64,000 nucleotides of DNA from JAUCQB01 sp964586235 (GCA_964586235.1 CAZPIO010000024.1:1-64000), one strand, 5' to 3'; shown: positions 17,659 to 26,379, counted from the first letter of the stretch. Numbers and translations are program-made. Notes: a model not told the origin generated them from the letters alone.

Positions 17659-17964
17659 TCAGGGGACCAGGGCCGAAACGTTCACGCCAAGAGCCTGGGC
17701 AACGCGTTTGAGAGTGCGAACGGTCAGTTGATCCGGGTGCCGCTCGATCCTCGAGATCTGAGACTGCGGAACGCCCAACTTGGCTGCCAGTTGCTTCTGG
17801 GTCAGGCCGGCGGCCCGGCGGCTCTCGGCGATCCTTTCGCCGGCGAGTGTCAGGGCAAACTCGTCGGCATCAACCCATTGGCCTCTGGACCCCCGGGCTT
17901 CAGCAGAGGCGGTTTCGGCCGCAATTGCCTCGATGAGACGCTGGTACTCTTCGATCGGCATCAT
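17659..17964 (-). CDS. XRE-family helix-turn-helix protein (HigA-like)
   Basis: 101 residues. The C-terminal half is a Cro/C1-type helix-turn-helix: RIAESRRAAGLTQKQLAAKL, VPQSQISRIERHPDQLTVRT and LKRVAQALGVNV. The N-terminal helix (PIEEYQRLIEAIAAET) resembles antitoxins of the HigA/RelB kind, but no toxin gene adjoins it. Its start overlaps the trpD stop by 4 bp, so it appears to be the last gene of the galK-trpD operon. It could be a stranded antitoxin or a local regulator. Confidence 0.8.
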   Translation of the reverse strand: MMPIEEYQRLIEAIAAETASAEARGSRGQWVDADEFALTLAGERIAESRRAAGLTQKQLAAKLGVPQSQISRIERHPDQLTVRTLKRVAQALGVNVSALVP

Positions 17965-19004
17965 GATTGTCCTTGCGAAAACCGGGCCAAGTCGTGCAGC
18001 CTCGCCATGGCGGCGCCGGAATCAACCGCCTGGGCGGCGCAGGCAATGCCGGCAAACAGGTCCTTGGCCAGGCCCGCCACAATCAGGGCGGCGCCCGCGT
18101 TGAGCAGCGCGTGCCGGCGCCGAGGGCCCTGGTCACGGCCGGAGAGAATCGCGAGAACCGCCTCCGCGCTCGCCTGCGGCGAATCGACCAGCAGCGAATC
18201 GAGCGGGGCCGCATCAAGACCGACATCCGAAGGTCTCACGGTGAACGTCCGCACCTGCCCGTCGCGGACTTCGCTGACCCGGGTCTCGCCGGTAATGGTC
18301 AGATCGCACAGATGCGGTCGCTCGGCCACTCCCGTCGCGCCGGTCACCACCCAGGCCAGCCTGGCCCCGCGAGCCGCCAGGACGCCCGCCAGCGTCTCGG
18401 TCATCTCGGGTCTGGCCACCCCCAGCACCTGACTCTTGGCACCGGCAGGATTGGTCAGCGGCCCGAGGTAATTGAATATCGTGCGGATACCGAGCTGCTT
18501 GCGCACCGGTACGGCATACTTCATGGCCGGGTGAAGATTAGGGGCGAACAGGAAAGCGATCCCGCACTCCCGCAGGCAGCCTTCCAGCACCGGCACCGGC
18601 GCGTTCAGGTTCACCCCGAGGGCGGCGGCGACCTCCGCCGACCCGCTGCACCGCGTGTTCGTGCGATTGCCGTGCTTGGCGACGACCGCGCCGGCGGCGG
18701 AGGCGATAATCGCCGACGTTGTCGAGACGTTGAACGTGCTGATGCCGTCGCCGCCGGTGCCGCAGGTGTCGATGCACTCGGCGTCGCACCGGACGCGCGT
18801 GACCTTCTCGTTCATCACGTCAGCCGCACCGGCGATCTCCTCGACCGTCTCGCCCTTGGCCGCCAGGGCCTTGAGAAACCCGCCCATGGCCGAAGCATCG
18901 ACCTGACCGGTCATGATCAGCTCGAACACCTCGCGCATCCGCTCGCGGGAGAGATGCCGGCGTGCGTTCAGGTGCGGAATGATCTCATCGATCAGCGCGC
19001 TCAT
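17961..19004 (-). CDS. trpD: anthranilate phosphoribosyltransferase
   Basis: Second step of tryptophan synthesis: anthranilate plus PRPP gives N-phosphoribosylanthranilate. Signature CGTGGDGISTFNVSTTSAI holds the PRPP site; AKHGNRTNTRCSGSAE and NYLGPLTNPA are also diagnostic. The start is ATG 19004, because the family begins with a segment like MSALIDEIIPHLNARRHLSR; a GTG at 19052 overlapping the galK stop would add 16 unconserved residues. Length is 347, normal. Other trp genes are absent, so trpD sits in an unusual context between galK and an XRE gene. Confidence 0.93.
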   Translation of the reverse strand: MSALIDEIIPHLNARRHLSRERMREVFELIMTGQVDASAMGGFLKALAAKGETVEEIAGAADVMNEKVTRVRCDAECIDTCGTGGDGISTFNVSTTSAIIASAAGAVVAKHGNRTNTRCSGSAEVAAALGVNLNAPVPVLEGCLRECGIAFLFAPNLHPAMKYAVPVRKQLGIRTIFNYLGPLTNPAGAKSQVLGVARPEMTETLAGVLAARGARLAWVVTGATGVAERPHLCDLTITGETRVSEVRDGQVRTFTVRPSDVGLDAAPLDSLLVDSPQASAEAVLAILSGRDQGPRRRHALLNAGAALIVAGLAKDLFAGIACAAQAVDSGAAMARLHDLARFSQGQS

Positions 19005-19048
19005 CGTTGTCTGGCTTCCATTCTCGTATTCCGCCGCCTTCGCCTCGA

Positions 19049-20215
19049 TCACACCGGCACGACCGTGGCCCCATCTGACGCCGTGGTCGTATACACAATC
19101 GCCGGCTGTCCGAACCTCGTGTCATACCTCTGCCGGACCGCCTCGCGCAGGGCCTGCTCCGCTCCGCCTTCGACCAGCGCAATCGCACAACCGCCGAACC
19201 CCCCGCCGGTCATCCGGGCCCCGTACACGCCTGGCACTTCGCGGGCGATCTCCACCAGCGCATCCAGCTCGCCACAGGACACCTCATAGTCATCCTTGAG
19301 CGATGCATGCGAATCGAACATCAGCCTGCCGAACGCTTCGACGTCTCCGGACCTCATCGCCTCGGCCGCCTCCGGCACGCGGGCGATCTCCGTGATCACG
19401 TGGCGGCATCGCCGGAACACGACTTCGTCCATGCGCCCCTTGTGCTTCGTCAGCATCGCCATGTCCGCATCGCGCAGGGCGATCAGCCGCGGGTCCGAAT
19501 GCTGCAGCACGGCCAGCCCCTGGCGGCATTGCTGCTGCCGCACCGGATACTGGCTCGACCCGATGGCGTGCTTCACCTGCGTGTTCATGATCACCAGCAC
19601 CGCCCCGGCAAAAGCCATCGGGATCTGCTCGTAAGTCTGCGACCGGCAATCCAGCATCAAGGCGTTGCGGGCCTTGCCCAGAACGCAGATGAACTGGTCC
19701 ATGATACCGCAGGGCGAGTGCGCATATTCGTGCTCCGCCTGGCGGGCCAGCAGGGCCAGCGGGATGGCATCGAACCGCCGTCCGGCCATCCCGAGCAGGG
19801 CCAGGGCCGTCCCGATCTCCAGTGCGGCCGAACTGCTCACCCCCGCCCCGAGCGGGACGTCGCTGTGAATCATCAGCCGGCACGGCCGCAGCAGGATACC
19901 TTCGCGGACCAGCATGGCCGCAACGCCGCGAACGTAGTTGGCCCACGCGGGCTGGCCGGGGCAACCGGGGTCGTCGACGGGGAAATCGACCGTCTCGTTG
20001 AAGGCGGTGGAATGAGCGGCGATTCGACCGTCCGGCGACGGTCCGGCCGTGACGTACAGGGCCTGAGACATGGCGATCGGCAGCACGTACCCGTCGTTAT
20101 AGTCCGTGTGCTCGCCGATCAGGTTGACCCGGCCGGGTGCCCGGACCACGATCCGCGGAGCCAATCCGGGGTAAACCTTGCCGTGCCGCTCCCTCAGTTC
20201 CCCTGTATTGACCAT
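19049..20215 (-). CDS. galK: galactokinase
   Basis: GHMP-family kinase that phosphorylates galactose at C1. Motif 1 is GRVNLIGEHTDYNDGYVLP (galactokinase signature), motif 2 is PLGAGVSSSAALEIGTALAL (ATP-binding) and motif 3 is GARMTGGGFGGCAIALVE. The start is ATG 20215, with GAGGAG 9 bp upstream; a longer frame to 20260 crosses the promoter. 388 residues, normal size. It heads an operon with trpD and the XRE gene. Confidence 0.93.
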   Translation of the reverse strand: MVNTGELRERHGKVYPGLAPRIVVRAPGRVNLIGEHTDYNDGYVLPIAMSQALYVTAGPSPDGRIAAHSTAFNETVDFPVDDPGCPGQPAWANYVRGVAAMLVREGILLRPCRLMIHSDVPLGAGVSSSAALEIGTALALLGMAGRRFDAIPLALLARQAEHEYAHSPCGIMDQFICVLGKARNALMLDCRSQTYEQIPMAFAGAVLVIMNTQVKHAIGSSQYPVRQQQCRQGLAVLQHSDPRLIALRDADMAMLTKHKGRMDEVVFRRCRHVITEIARVPEAAEAMRSGDVEAFGRLMFDSHASLKDDYEVSCGELDALVEIAREVPGVYGARMTGGGFGGCAIALVEGGAEQALREAVRQRYDTRFGQPAIVYTTTASDGATVVPV

Positions 20216-20245
20216 GCTCGCGATCTCCTCAACAATAAGCGGGCG

Positions 20246-20274
20246 ACTGTAGGGCGTCACTTAAAGCCTGTCAA
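20246..20274 (-). promoter_or_regulatory. promoter of galK-trpD-xre
   Basis: Minus-strand TTGACA (20269-20274, perfect), 17-bp spacer, TACAGT (20246-20251). It lies 31 bp upstream of the galK start and shows that the longer galK frame is false. Confidence 0.7.
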
Positions 20275-20300
20275 GAAACGCCTAGATCGGTGGGGTCATC

Positions 20301-21233
20301 ATGTCCAGACCGATTCTGATCGACACGGATATGGGTGTGGATGACGCCCTCGCAATCGCTCTGGCCCTCGGTTCCGACGAAATCGAACTCGTCGGCCTGG
20401 TCAGCGTGGGCGGCAACGTCTCGCTCGATCAGGCGACCCGAAACATCGGGCGCCTGCTGGCCGCCATGACCCCCAAGACTCGGCCGATGGTGGCCCGCGG
20501 GTTGGACCAGACCGCGCCCGGTCTCAGGGACGCAAGCCATGTTTTCGGCACAGACGGATTGGGCGGCGTCGATCTGCCGGTCCCCGCGGATTTCGCCCCG
20601 GGCAGCTTTCTCGACGTCTACGAGGAACTCGCCGCCCGCCACGGCCATTCGCTGACCGTGGTCGCGATCGGGCCGCTGACCAACCTGGCGGCGTTGCTGC
20701 GCGACCGCCCCGACGTGCTGGCCAAGGTCGGCCAGGTCATCGTCATGGGCGGCGCGATCTGGTGTCCGGGCAACATCACCCGCTGGGCCGAGTTCAACTT
20801 CCATCGCGATCCGGCGGCCGCCGCGACGGTCCTCTCGGCCGGCCTGCCGCTGACCATCGTCCCGCTCGATGTCACCCGCCAGGTCGCGATGGACGAATCC
20901 CACATGGCTCAACTCTCACGCGGCGGCACGCGCGCCGGCGATCTGCTCGCGCGGATGATGCGCATGCCCATCGAGCGCAAGACCGAGACATCCTCGCCCG
21001 GATCGTTCCTGGTGCACGACGCGGTGGCCATCGGCGTCCTCCTGTGGCCGCAGTTGTTCATGCGCTCGAAGATGGGTCTGGAGGTGATTACCTCCGGAGA
21101 GCAGGCGGGACGCGCCAAACCCGTCGTGGCCAAGGACAAGACCCGCCAGCTCGGCGTGGTTATCTCCGTCAACGTCGGCGAGTTCCTCGAAAACACCGTC
21201 GAGCAGCTCTGCCAGCAGAAATTCGTCGTGTAG
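20301..21233 (+). CDS. inosine-uridine-type nucleoside hydrolase
   Basis: Calcium-dependent N-ribohydrolase that splits nucleosides to ribose and base. The N-terminal ILIDTDMGVDDALAIALAL is the DxDxxxDD metal site; VVAIGPLTNLAALLRDRPD and VIVMGGAIWCPGNIT are further family blocks. 310 residues, normal. GGTGGGG precedes the ATG. Its stop codon TAG lies within a GTAGGAGCGG palindromic repeat, so the gene's extreme 3' end is formed by the repeat. It converges on the UxaA genes. Confidence 0.9.
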   Translation: MSRPILIDTDMGVDDALAIALALGSDEIELVGLVSVGGNVSLDQATRNIGRLLAAMTPKTRPMVARGLDQTAPGLRDASHVFGTDGLGGVDLPVPADFAPGSFLDVYEELAARHGHSLTVVAIGPLTNLAALLRDRPDVLAKVGQVIVMGGAIWCPGNITRWAEFNFHRDPAAAATVLSAGLPLTIVPLDVTRQVAMDESHMAQLSRGGTRAGDLLARMMRMPIERKTETSSPGSFLVHDAVAIGVLLWPQLFMRSKMGLEVITSGEQAGRAKPVVAKDKTRQLGVVISVNVGEFLENTVEQLCQQKFVV

Positions 21234-21252
21234 GAGCGGTCTCCGACCGCGA
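21230..21252. repeat. GTAGGAGCGG palindromic repeat, copy 1
   Basis: GTAGGAGCGG-TCTCC-GACCGCGA. The stop codon TAG of the nucleoside hydrolase is bases 2-4 of the repeat. Confidence 0.7.
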
Positions 21253-21260
21253 TGGTTCTG

Positions 21261-21283
21261 TAGGAGCGGCTTGCAGCCGCGAC
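21261..21283. repeat. GTAGGAGCGG palindromic repeat, copy 2
   Basis: GTAGGAGCGGCTTGCAGCCG followed by CGA, 31 bp after copy 1. The same unit recurs twice inside purL. Confidence 0.75.
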
Positions 21284-21292
21284 CCAACGAGC

Positions 21293-21313
21293 CACGGGGT
21301 TTATCCCCGTGGT
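21293..21313. repeat. hairpin with TTTAT loop, copy 1
   Basis: CCACGGGG - TTTAT - CCCCGTGG. The loop matches that of the hairpin after purL (39827-39847), although the stems differ. Confidence 0.5.
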
Positions 21314-21349
21314 CTTCCGTGGGTCCGCGCTCGCGGACCATTATTTGGA

Positions 21350-22564
21350 TCACGCCCGGCACCCGGCATCCAGCGCCGGCGTCTCCTGGTGCTTATACAT
21401 GATGAAATACTCGCGATGCCCGAGCGCCTCCGGCTTGCTCGGACGGCCGCCGGCCACTGCAACCACCAGGTCGTGCAACTCCCCGGCCGCCTGCGAAAGC
21501 GTGATCTCGCCGCTCAGCACACGGCCGGCGTCAAAGTCCATGTCCTCGCTCATCCGGCGAAAGGTCTCACTGTTGCCGGTGATCTTGATCAGCGGCGAGA
21601 TGGCCGAGCCGATCACGCTGCCCCGCCCGGTCACGAACAGCACGATCTGGGCCCCGCCGGAGATCAGATCCATGATTCCCTCGGTGTCGTTAGGGTTGGT
21701 ATAGCCGAACTGCATGAAGTGCGGATCGGGTACGCTGTCCATCAACCACAGCCCCGGCCGCGGCGGCGGCTGGGCCACCCTGATCACTCCCTCAATCGGC
21801 CGTGAACCGCTCTTGGCGAACGCTCCCATGCTCTTTTCTTCAATGGTGGTCAGGCCGCCGGCGAAATTGCCGGGCGCGATCGAGTACTGCCGCACCTCCC
21901 GGCAGTATGTCACCGCCTTGTCGTAAGCGGCGGCAAGTTGTTGCCTCGCCTCGTCACCGGCCGCCCGGGCAAGCATGATCTCCCGCAGGCCAATCAACTC
22001 GACGGTTTCCTCGAAGATCGCCGTGCCACGGGCGTCCACCAGCCGATCGAAGAACGCCCCAACCACCGGGTTGCCTGCAAGCCCGCTGGTCGCGTCCGAA
22101 CCGCCGCACTCACATCCGAGGGTCAGATCCGCCAGACCCATCGGCACACGCCGAACCTCGGACCCGATACGGTCGCGCAGCTCCCGGACGATCCGCTTGC
22201 CGCGCTCGACGCTTGTCCGGGTGCCGCCGGCATCCTGCACATAGAACCACTCGGCCGGCCGACCGCTCGCGGCCACGACCTCGGCGATCCGCTGCGGCTG
22301 GGTGTATTCGCAACCGAGGCCCACCGCCAGCACCGCCCCCACATTCGGGTGCCGGGCCAGCGCCAGCATGAGCCGCACCGCGTACTGGTTGTCATAGCAC
22401 CCGGGAAAGCCGATCACATGCACATCCGGCTCACCCTCGGCGATCGCATGGGCCACGTGCTTGCTGCACTCCACGGTGTAGATGACCAGCACCAGGTTTC
22501 TTATACCTTTGCGCCCGTCGGCCCGCAGATAACCCTGCCAGGTTGGACCAGCAGTCTCACTCAT
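21350..22564 (-). CDS. UxaA-family altronate/galactarate-type dehydratase, large subunit
   Basis: About 404 residues, corresponding to the C-terminal catalytic region of altronate or galactarate dehydratase, iron-dependent enzymes that remove water from sugar acids. The opening YLRADGRKGIRNLVLVIYTVECS is diagnostic, with GFPGCYDN, LGCEYTQP, LTLGCECGGSDATSG and the C-terminal VLFVTGRGSVIGSAISPLIKI. The start ATG 22564 overlaps the small-subunit stop by 8 bp (ATGAGTGA). The substrate among hexuronates or related acids cannot be read from sequence. Confidence 0.85.
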   Translation of the reverse strand: MSETAGPTWQGYLRADGRKGIRNLVLVIYTVECSKHVAHAIAEGEPDVHVIGFPGCYDNQYAVRLMLALARHPNVGAVLAVGLGCEYTQPQRIAEVVAASGRPAEWFYVQDAGGTRTSVERGKRIVRELRDRIGSEVRRVPMGLADLTLGCECGGSDATSGLAGNPVVGAFFDRLVDARGTAIFEETVELIGLREIMLARAAGDEARQQLAAAYDKAVTYCREVRQYSIAPGNFAGGLTTIEEKSMGAFAKSGSRPIEGVIRVAQPPPRPGLWLMDSVPDPHFMQFGYTNPNDTEGIMDLISGGAQIVLFVTGRGSVIGSAISPLIKITGNSETFRRMSEDMDFDAGRVLSGEITLSQAAGELHDLVVAVAGGRPSKPEALGHREYFIMYKHQETPALDAGCRA

Positions 22565-22889
22565 ACTTCGTATCCCTTGCCGCCCCTGTCTGGACATCGA
22601 GCGTCTGCGACCGTTCGTCGAAATCGCTGCGGCAGTTGTGCAAATGGACCCACCCACCGCGCGGGATCACCCGCGACGCCCGCCCGATCGTCACGTCGTA
22701 CTTGACGATCGCCTCGCCCGGCGCGATGTCTTGCATCGCCACCTTGTGGCCCAACTGGATTGGCTCGGTGGTCACGATCCGCGGCTCACCCCCCTGCCCC
22801 AGGACGCTCACCACCCCGGCCGGAGCATCCTCCAGCATCGTCGCCACGTTGTCGCTTCCGTGGATCCTGTAGCACCTGGCCTGACTCAT
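22557..22889 (-). CDS. UxaA-family dehydratase, small (SAF-domain) subunit
   Basis: 110 residues, an SAF domain matching the N-terminal part of altronate dehydratase. Recognised from CYRIHGSDNVATMLEDAPAG, QLGHKVAMQDIAPGEAIVKY and IGRASRVIPRGGWVHLHNC. The start is ATG 22889; the 88-codon upstream extension runs through repeat-like noncoding DNA. It forms a coupled two-gene operon with the large subunit; in some bacteria both are one protein. Confidence 0.85.
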   Translation of the reverse strand: MSQARCYRIHGSDNVATMLEDAPAGVVSVLGQGGEPRIVTTEPIQLGHKVAMQDIAPGEAIVKYDVTIGRASRVIPRGGWVHLHNCRSDFDERSQTLDVQTGAARDTKYE

Positions 22890-23048
22890 CTCCGTCGCTC
22901 CGCACATGCCCGCCAACCCGGCCGCCTCCACCGGTTCTGCAATCTCAGACCTGCAATCTGCGATCCTACAGCCTAACAGACCCATGGCCTTACAGTCCAA
23001 CAGGCCGACGCTGCGTGACCTGCCTCGTGCCAGGCCTTCGGCCTGACA
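22890..23048. other. intergenic with CTGCAATC word repeat
   Basis: Contains TTCTGCAATCTCAGACCTG followed by CAATCTGCGATCC around 22933-22966, a degenerate short-period repeat like those at 7891 and 30655. No gene is seen. Confidence 0.4.
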
Positions 23049-23077
23049 TTGAACCTGCGTTGCTGAGATGCTACACT
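23049..23077 (+). promoter_or_regulatory. promoter of orphan antitoxin gene
   Basis: TTGAAC, 17-bp spacer, TACACT (23072-23077), about 38 bp upstream of the start codon. Confidence 0.45.
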
Positions 23078-23115
23078 GGAGCAATTGGAGGAGGGTCATC
23101 AGGTCAGGAGATACC

Positions 23116-23346
23116 ATGGCCTCGACAGTTGACGCCATTGTCCAGCAGGTCAAATCGCTTCCGCTGGAGGAACAGGTCCAGGTCGCCGAGCGGATTGATC
23201 GGTTGACCTGGGCGGAACGGTGGCGCCGCGTGTGTCAGCGAATCGAGAAAGATGGAAGACCATCGGAAGCGGAGATTGACGAACTGGTGCAGCAAGTCCG
23301 CCGGGAGAAGCCCCTATCCGAGCGATCCTCGACACATCCGTCCTGA
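23116..23346 (+). CDS. orphan antitoxin-like protein
   Basis: 76 residues. The N-terminus STVDAIVQQVKSLPLEEQVQ and VAERIDRLTWAERWRRVCQRI resemble small helical antitoxins of PIN-domain toxin pairs. The start is ATG 23116, with AGGAG a few bases upstream. A full toxin gene does not follow; only the first 15 codons of a VapC-like reading frame remain, overlapping its 3' end. Probably the surviving half of a decayed vapBC module. Confidence 0.6.
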   Translation: MASTVDAIVQQVKSLPLEEQVQVAERIDRLTWAERWRRVCQRIEKDGRPSEAEIDELVQQVRREKPLSERSSTHPS

Positions 23347-23360
23347 TTAGATTCCGTTGA
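23316..23360 (+). pseudogene. vapC toxin remnant (N-terminal stub)
   Basis: In the frame offset from the antitoxin, the DNA reads RAILDTSVLIRFR then stop. RAILDTSVLI is the classic opening of VapC toxins, including the first catalytic aspartate. The expected start codon is ATC here, and the frame ends after 13 residues, 7 bp before the convergent phosphatase gene ends. Confidence 0.5.
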
Positions 23361-23366
23361 TGATCC

Positions 23367-24986
23367 TTAGTCTTCCTCCCGGTGGAGCAGGACGATGGTG
23401 ATGTCGTCGGGGTGGCGGCCGTTGCGGAAGAAGTTGACCACCTCGGCGGTGATGTCCTGAAGCATGGTGGCCGGGGGTTGACCGAACGTGTCACACACCA
23501 GGCCGATGAACCGGTGCTCGCCGAAGCGCTGCCCTTCATCGTTGGTGCAGGTGGCGATCCCGCGGGTATACAGGGCCAGCGTCTCGCCCGGCGCTAGCTG
23601 CTCGACGGTCGACTGATACTCGAAATGGCGGACCTGGCCGATCGCCGGGGCATCGGCAGTCTGTAGCGCCCGCGGCTGGCCGTCGACCCCGATTACGAAC
23701 GCCCCGATCTTGCCCGCCCGGCTGTACCGCACCCGCCCCGACGAATGAATCGCCAGAAACACCGCATCCACCGTCGAAGGATCTCTCTCGTCGTACATCA
23801 GCCAGTTGAGCGCCCGCGACAGCGCGTGCGGCGGATCGTTGTGCAGGAATCCCACGCGGAACGTCGAGTGCAGCCGGGCCATCGACAGCGCCAGCAGCGC
23901 CCCCGTCGCGTTGACGTGCCCCAGGAGCAGCCCGGTCACCTGGGTGTCGGGATGCTTCATCACGTCGTAGACGTCGCCGGGGTTCTCCTGGCCTGAACGG
24001 CTGTAGACGGCCAGCTTGAGGTCTTCGAACGACGGCACCGCCTTGGGATCGAGGTGCTCCTGGATCTCGTGTACCACGCTGATCTCCGTCGCCGACACCT
24101 CCGCCGACCGCTGCAGGTAGCCCTCCAGAGTCGCCTGAAGCTTGACCGACAGTTCCGCCGCCAGTGCGGTAAGCAGGTCGAGATCCGAGCTGCGAAACCG
24201 GCCGCTCTTCGGGCGGCGGTCCACGTACACCATCCCGAGCGAGCCCCCCTTGCCCATCAGCGGAACGGCCATCGCCGTCCCGACATACTCGTGCTCGCGG
24301 ACCTTGCGGATGCAGACATGTTGGTGACGATCGACGCAGCGATACCGCAGAAGCTCGATCACCGGGTTCAGGTCGGACGGCTGGCCGGTCACCAGCTTGC
24401 CGCCCTGCACGTCCAACTCACCCCGCGATTGCCTGCGAAAGCCTACCCACGCGCATCGGGCGTCAAAAACGTCGAGCAGGAGGTTGAGAGTGCTGTCGAC
24501 CCAATCGTGCAGGTCGCGGAACACGGCAATGGCCGCGGCCGCCCTCGCAAGCCGGTCCAACTGCGACCGGCTGAGCGAGATCGGATCGCCGTGACGCCGG
24601 ACCAGCGAGCCCGCCGGCAGCGGGAACTCGCGGATGCGGATCAGTTCCTCCGCGGACAACTCCGGCTCGTGGACTGCGGATCGATCAACGTCCGCTTCGA
24701 GATACACCTTCAGCAAATAGTCATGAAGGATGATTTCGTCATCGTTCTGAAGAGTCGTGCGCTGCGTCAGGACATGGGAGTTGAGCAGGACCTGGTTGTC
24801 CGGATCCAGGTTCTCGACCAGCCAGTGGCCCTCCTCGGTCGGCGTGATCAGGACGTTCTGCGGGCTCACCCGCGCGTCGGGCAGCAAAACGCTGCAATCC
24901 GACTGCGAGCCGACGGTAACATCCTCTTCCTCGGTGAAGACCATGTCGGCCAGGACCGAGTCGCCTTCTTTCAACAGAATCCTCAT
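23367..24986 (-). CDS. FHA-GAF-PP2C (SpoIIE-type) serine phosphatase
   Basis: 539-residue cytosolic signalling protein. An FHA domain (about 1-95: GSQSDCSVLLPDARVSPQN) binds phosphothreonine. A GAF domain (about 150-300; AMAVPLMGKGGSLGMVYVDR) binds small ligands or partners. The C-terminal PP2C/SpoIIE phosphatase (about 320-539) shows SGQENPGDVYDVM, GLLLGHVNATGALLALSMAR and HPDDITIVLLHR. The canonical GGDxxD metal motif is altered to NPGDVYD, so at least one glycine is changed while the key aspartates remain. Such proteins often act in anti-anti-sigma partner-switching. No kinase or STAS partner is adjacent. Confidence 0.85.
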   Translation of the reverse strand: MRILLKEGDSVLADMVFTEEEDVTVGSQSDCSVLLPDARVSPQNVLITPTEEGHWLVENLDPDNQVLLNSHVLTQRTTLQNDDEIILHDYLLKVYLEADVDRSAVHEPELSAEELIRIREFPLPAGSLVRRHGDPISLSRSQLDRLARAAAAIAVFRDLHDWVDSTLNLLLDVFDARCAWVGFRRQSRGELDVQGGKLVTGQPSDLNPVIELLRYRCVDRHQHVCIRKVREHEYVGTAMAVPLMGKGGSLGMVYVDRRPKSGRFRSSDLDLLTALAAELSVKLQATLEGYLQRSAEVSATEISVVHEIQEHLDPKAVPSFEDLKLAVYSRSGQENPGDVYDVMKHPDTQVTGLLLGHVNATGALLALSMARLHSTFRVGFLHNDPPHALSRALNWLMYDERDPSTVDAVFLAIHSSGRVRYSRAGKIGAFVIGVDGQPRALQTADAPAIGQVRHFEYQSTVEQLAPGETLALYTRGIATCTNDEGQRFGEHRFIGLVCDTFGQPPATMLQDITAEVVNFFRNGRHPDDITIVLLHREED

Positions 24987-25172
24987 TCACCACACCTGCA
25001 CCGGCCGAAGCCGGTTTCCCGCGACACACCACCCGTCCGGCGGCCGGCCCATCACAATAGCCGCCCGAACGCCTCCCCACTCCTACTCAATGATCGGACG
25101 ACGCGATCCACCACATCAACACCCGACCCGCCAACGCCCATCCGTGACGGGAATCCGGCGCACCGGCCGCTT

Positions 25173-25201
25173 TTGACATCTTAACAGGCACCCAATACAG
25201 T
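25173..25201 (+). promoter_or_regulatory. promoter of pepP-accB-accC operon
   Basis: TTGACA (25173-25178), 17-bp spacer, TACAGT (25196-25201), about 48 bp before the pepP start. The architecture is nearly the same as the galK promoter. Confidence 0.7.
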
Positions 25202-25248
25202 CCCAACGAAGGAACACCCGGCAACCATTCGCTGTCTGGAGACCTTCG

Positions 25249-26379
25249 ATGGCCAGTCATCACCGACCAAAGCCACCTCCGGCGATAGCCCGACGGCTCG
25301 CGGCCTGTCGAGAAGCCCTCGCCCGCAGGAAGCTGGACGCCCTGCTGATCACCAACCGGGTCGATCAATTCTACCTTACGGAATTTGACGGGGAAGATGG
25401 CGCCGCTCTGGTATTTCCCGAAGATGTGTGCCTGTTGACCGACGGACGCTTCGCCGAAGAAGCCCAAAACAACGCCCCCTGGACCGTCCGGGTGGTCCGG
25501 ACCGGCGCCCTCAAGGACGCCGTCCATCGCGTCACACGCCGCCACCGAGTCCGGCGCCTGGGTTTCCAGCCCGAACACATATCCGTCGCTCTGTTCGGCG
25601 AACTCCGCAAGCTGCTACGGCCGGCGCAACTGCTCCCCCTGCCCAAGGTCCCCGCCGACTCGCGACTCCGCAAGGACGCCTCCGAGGTCGCCGCCATCCG
25701 CGAGGCGATCCGCGTTGCGGAAACCGCCTTTCGGACGGTCATCCGGCGGCTCAAAGTCGGCATGACCGAGCTCGAACTGGCAGCGGAGCTTCAGCACGAA
25801 ATGCTCAGCCTTGGCGCGAGCGAGGCCAGCTTCCCCATCATCGTGGCCGAAGGACCGAACTCCTCACGCCCCCACGCCAGGCCCGGAAACCGCAAAATCG
25901 GAGTCGGAAGTGCCGTCCTGATCGACTGGGGGGCAACCGTCACCCACTACCGCAGCGACTTGACCCGGGTAGTGTTCGTCCGTAGAATCCCGCCTCGCTT
26001 CCGGCAGATGTATGACAAGGTGTTGGCCGCCCAGGCCGAGGCGATCGTGGCTATCCGTCCGGGCGTCCGGATGTGCGACGTGGATGCCAAAGCTCGCCGC
26101 TTTCTGGCGAAGGCAGGGTTGGGTCACCGGTTCGGCCACGGTCTGGGACACGGTCTGGGACTGGACATCCACGAGGCCCCGCGACTGGCCAGAAAGGTCG
26201 TCGACCGGCTCGAACCTGGAATGGTGGTGACCGTCGAGCCCGGTGTGTACATACCCGGCGTCGGGGGCGTGCGGATCGAGGACGATGTCCTGGTTACCGA
26301 GCAAGGAGCCGAGGTGTTGACCAGCTTACCCAGAGACCTGGGCGCGATGGTCGTCCAGGCAGGCAGGAGGACGGCGTGA
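25249..26379 (+). CDS. Xaa-Pro aminopeptidase (M24 family)
   Basis: 376-residue metallopeptidase that removes residues N-terminal to proline. A creatinase-like N-terminal domain (about 1-130) precedes the pita-bread domain. Metal ligands are visible as LIDWGATVTHYRSDLTRV (two Asp), FGHGLGHGLGLDIHEAP (His), VVTVEPGVYIPGVGG (Glu) and VRIEDDVLVTE (Glu). Its stop overlaps the GTG start of accB (GTGA). The pepP-accB-accC order is common in bacteria. Confidence 0.9.
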   Translation: MASHHRPKPPPAIARRLAACREALARRKLDALLITNRVDQFYLTEFDGEDGAALVFPEDVCLLTDGRFAEEAQNNAPWTVRVVRTGALKDAVHRVTRRHRVRRLGFQPEHISVALFGELRKLLRPAQLLPLPKVPADSRLRKDASEVAAIREAIRVAETAFRTVIRRLKVGMTELELAAELQHEMLSLGASEASFPIIVAEGPNSSRPHARPGNRKIGVGSAVLIDWGATVTHYRSDLTRVVFVRRIPPRFRQMYDKVLAAQAEAIVAIRPGVRMCDVDAKARRFLAKAGLGHRFGHGLGHGLGLDIHEAPRLARKVVDRLEPGMVVTVEPGVYIPGVGGVRIEDDVLVTEQGAEVLTSLPRDLGAMVVQAGRRTA

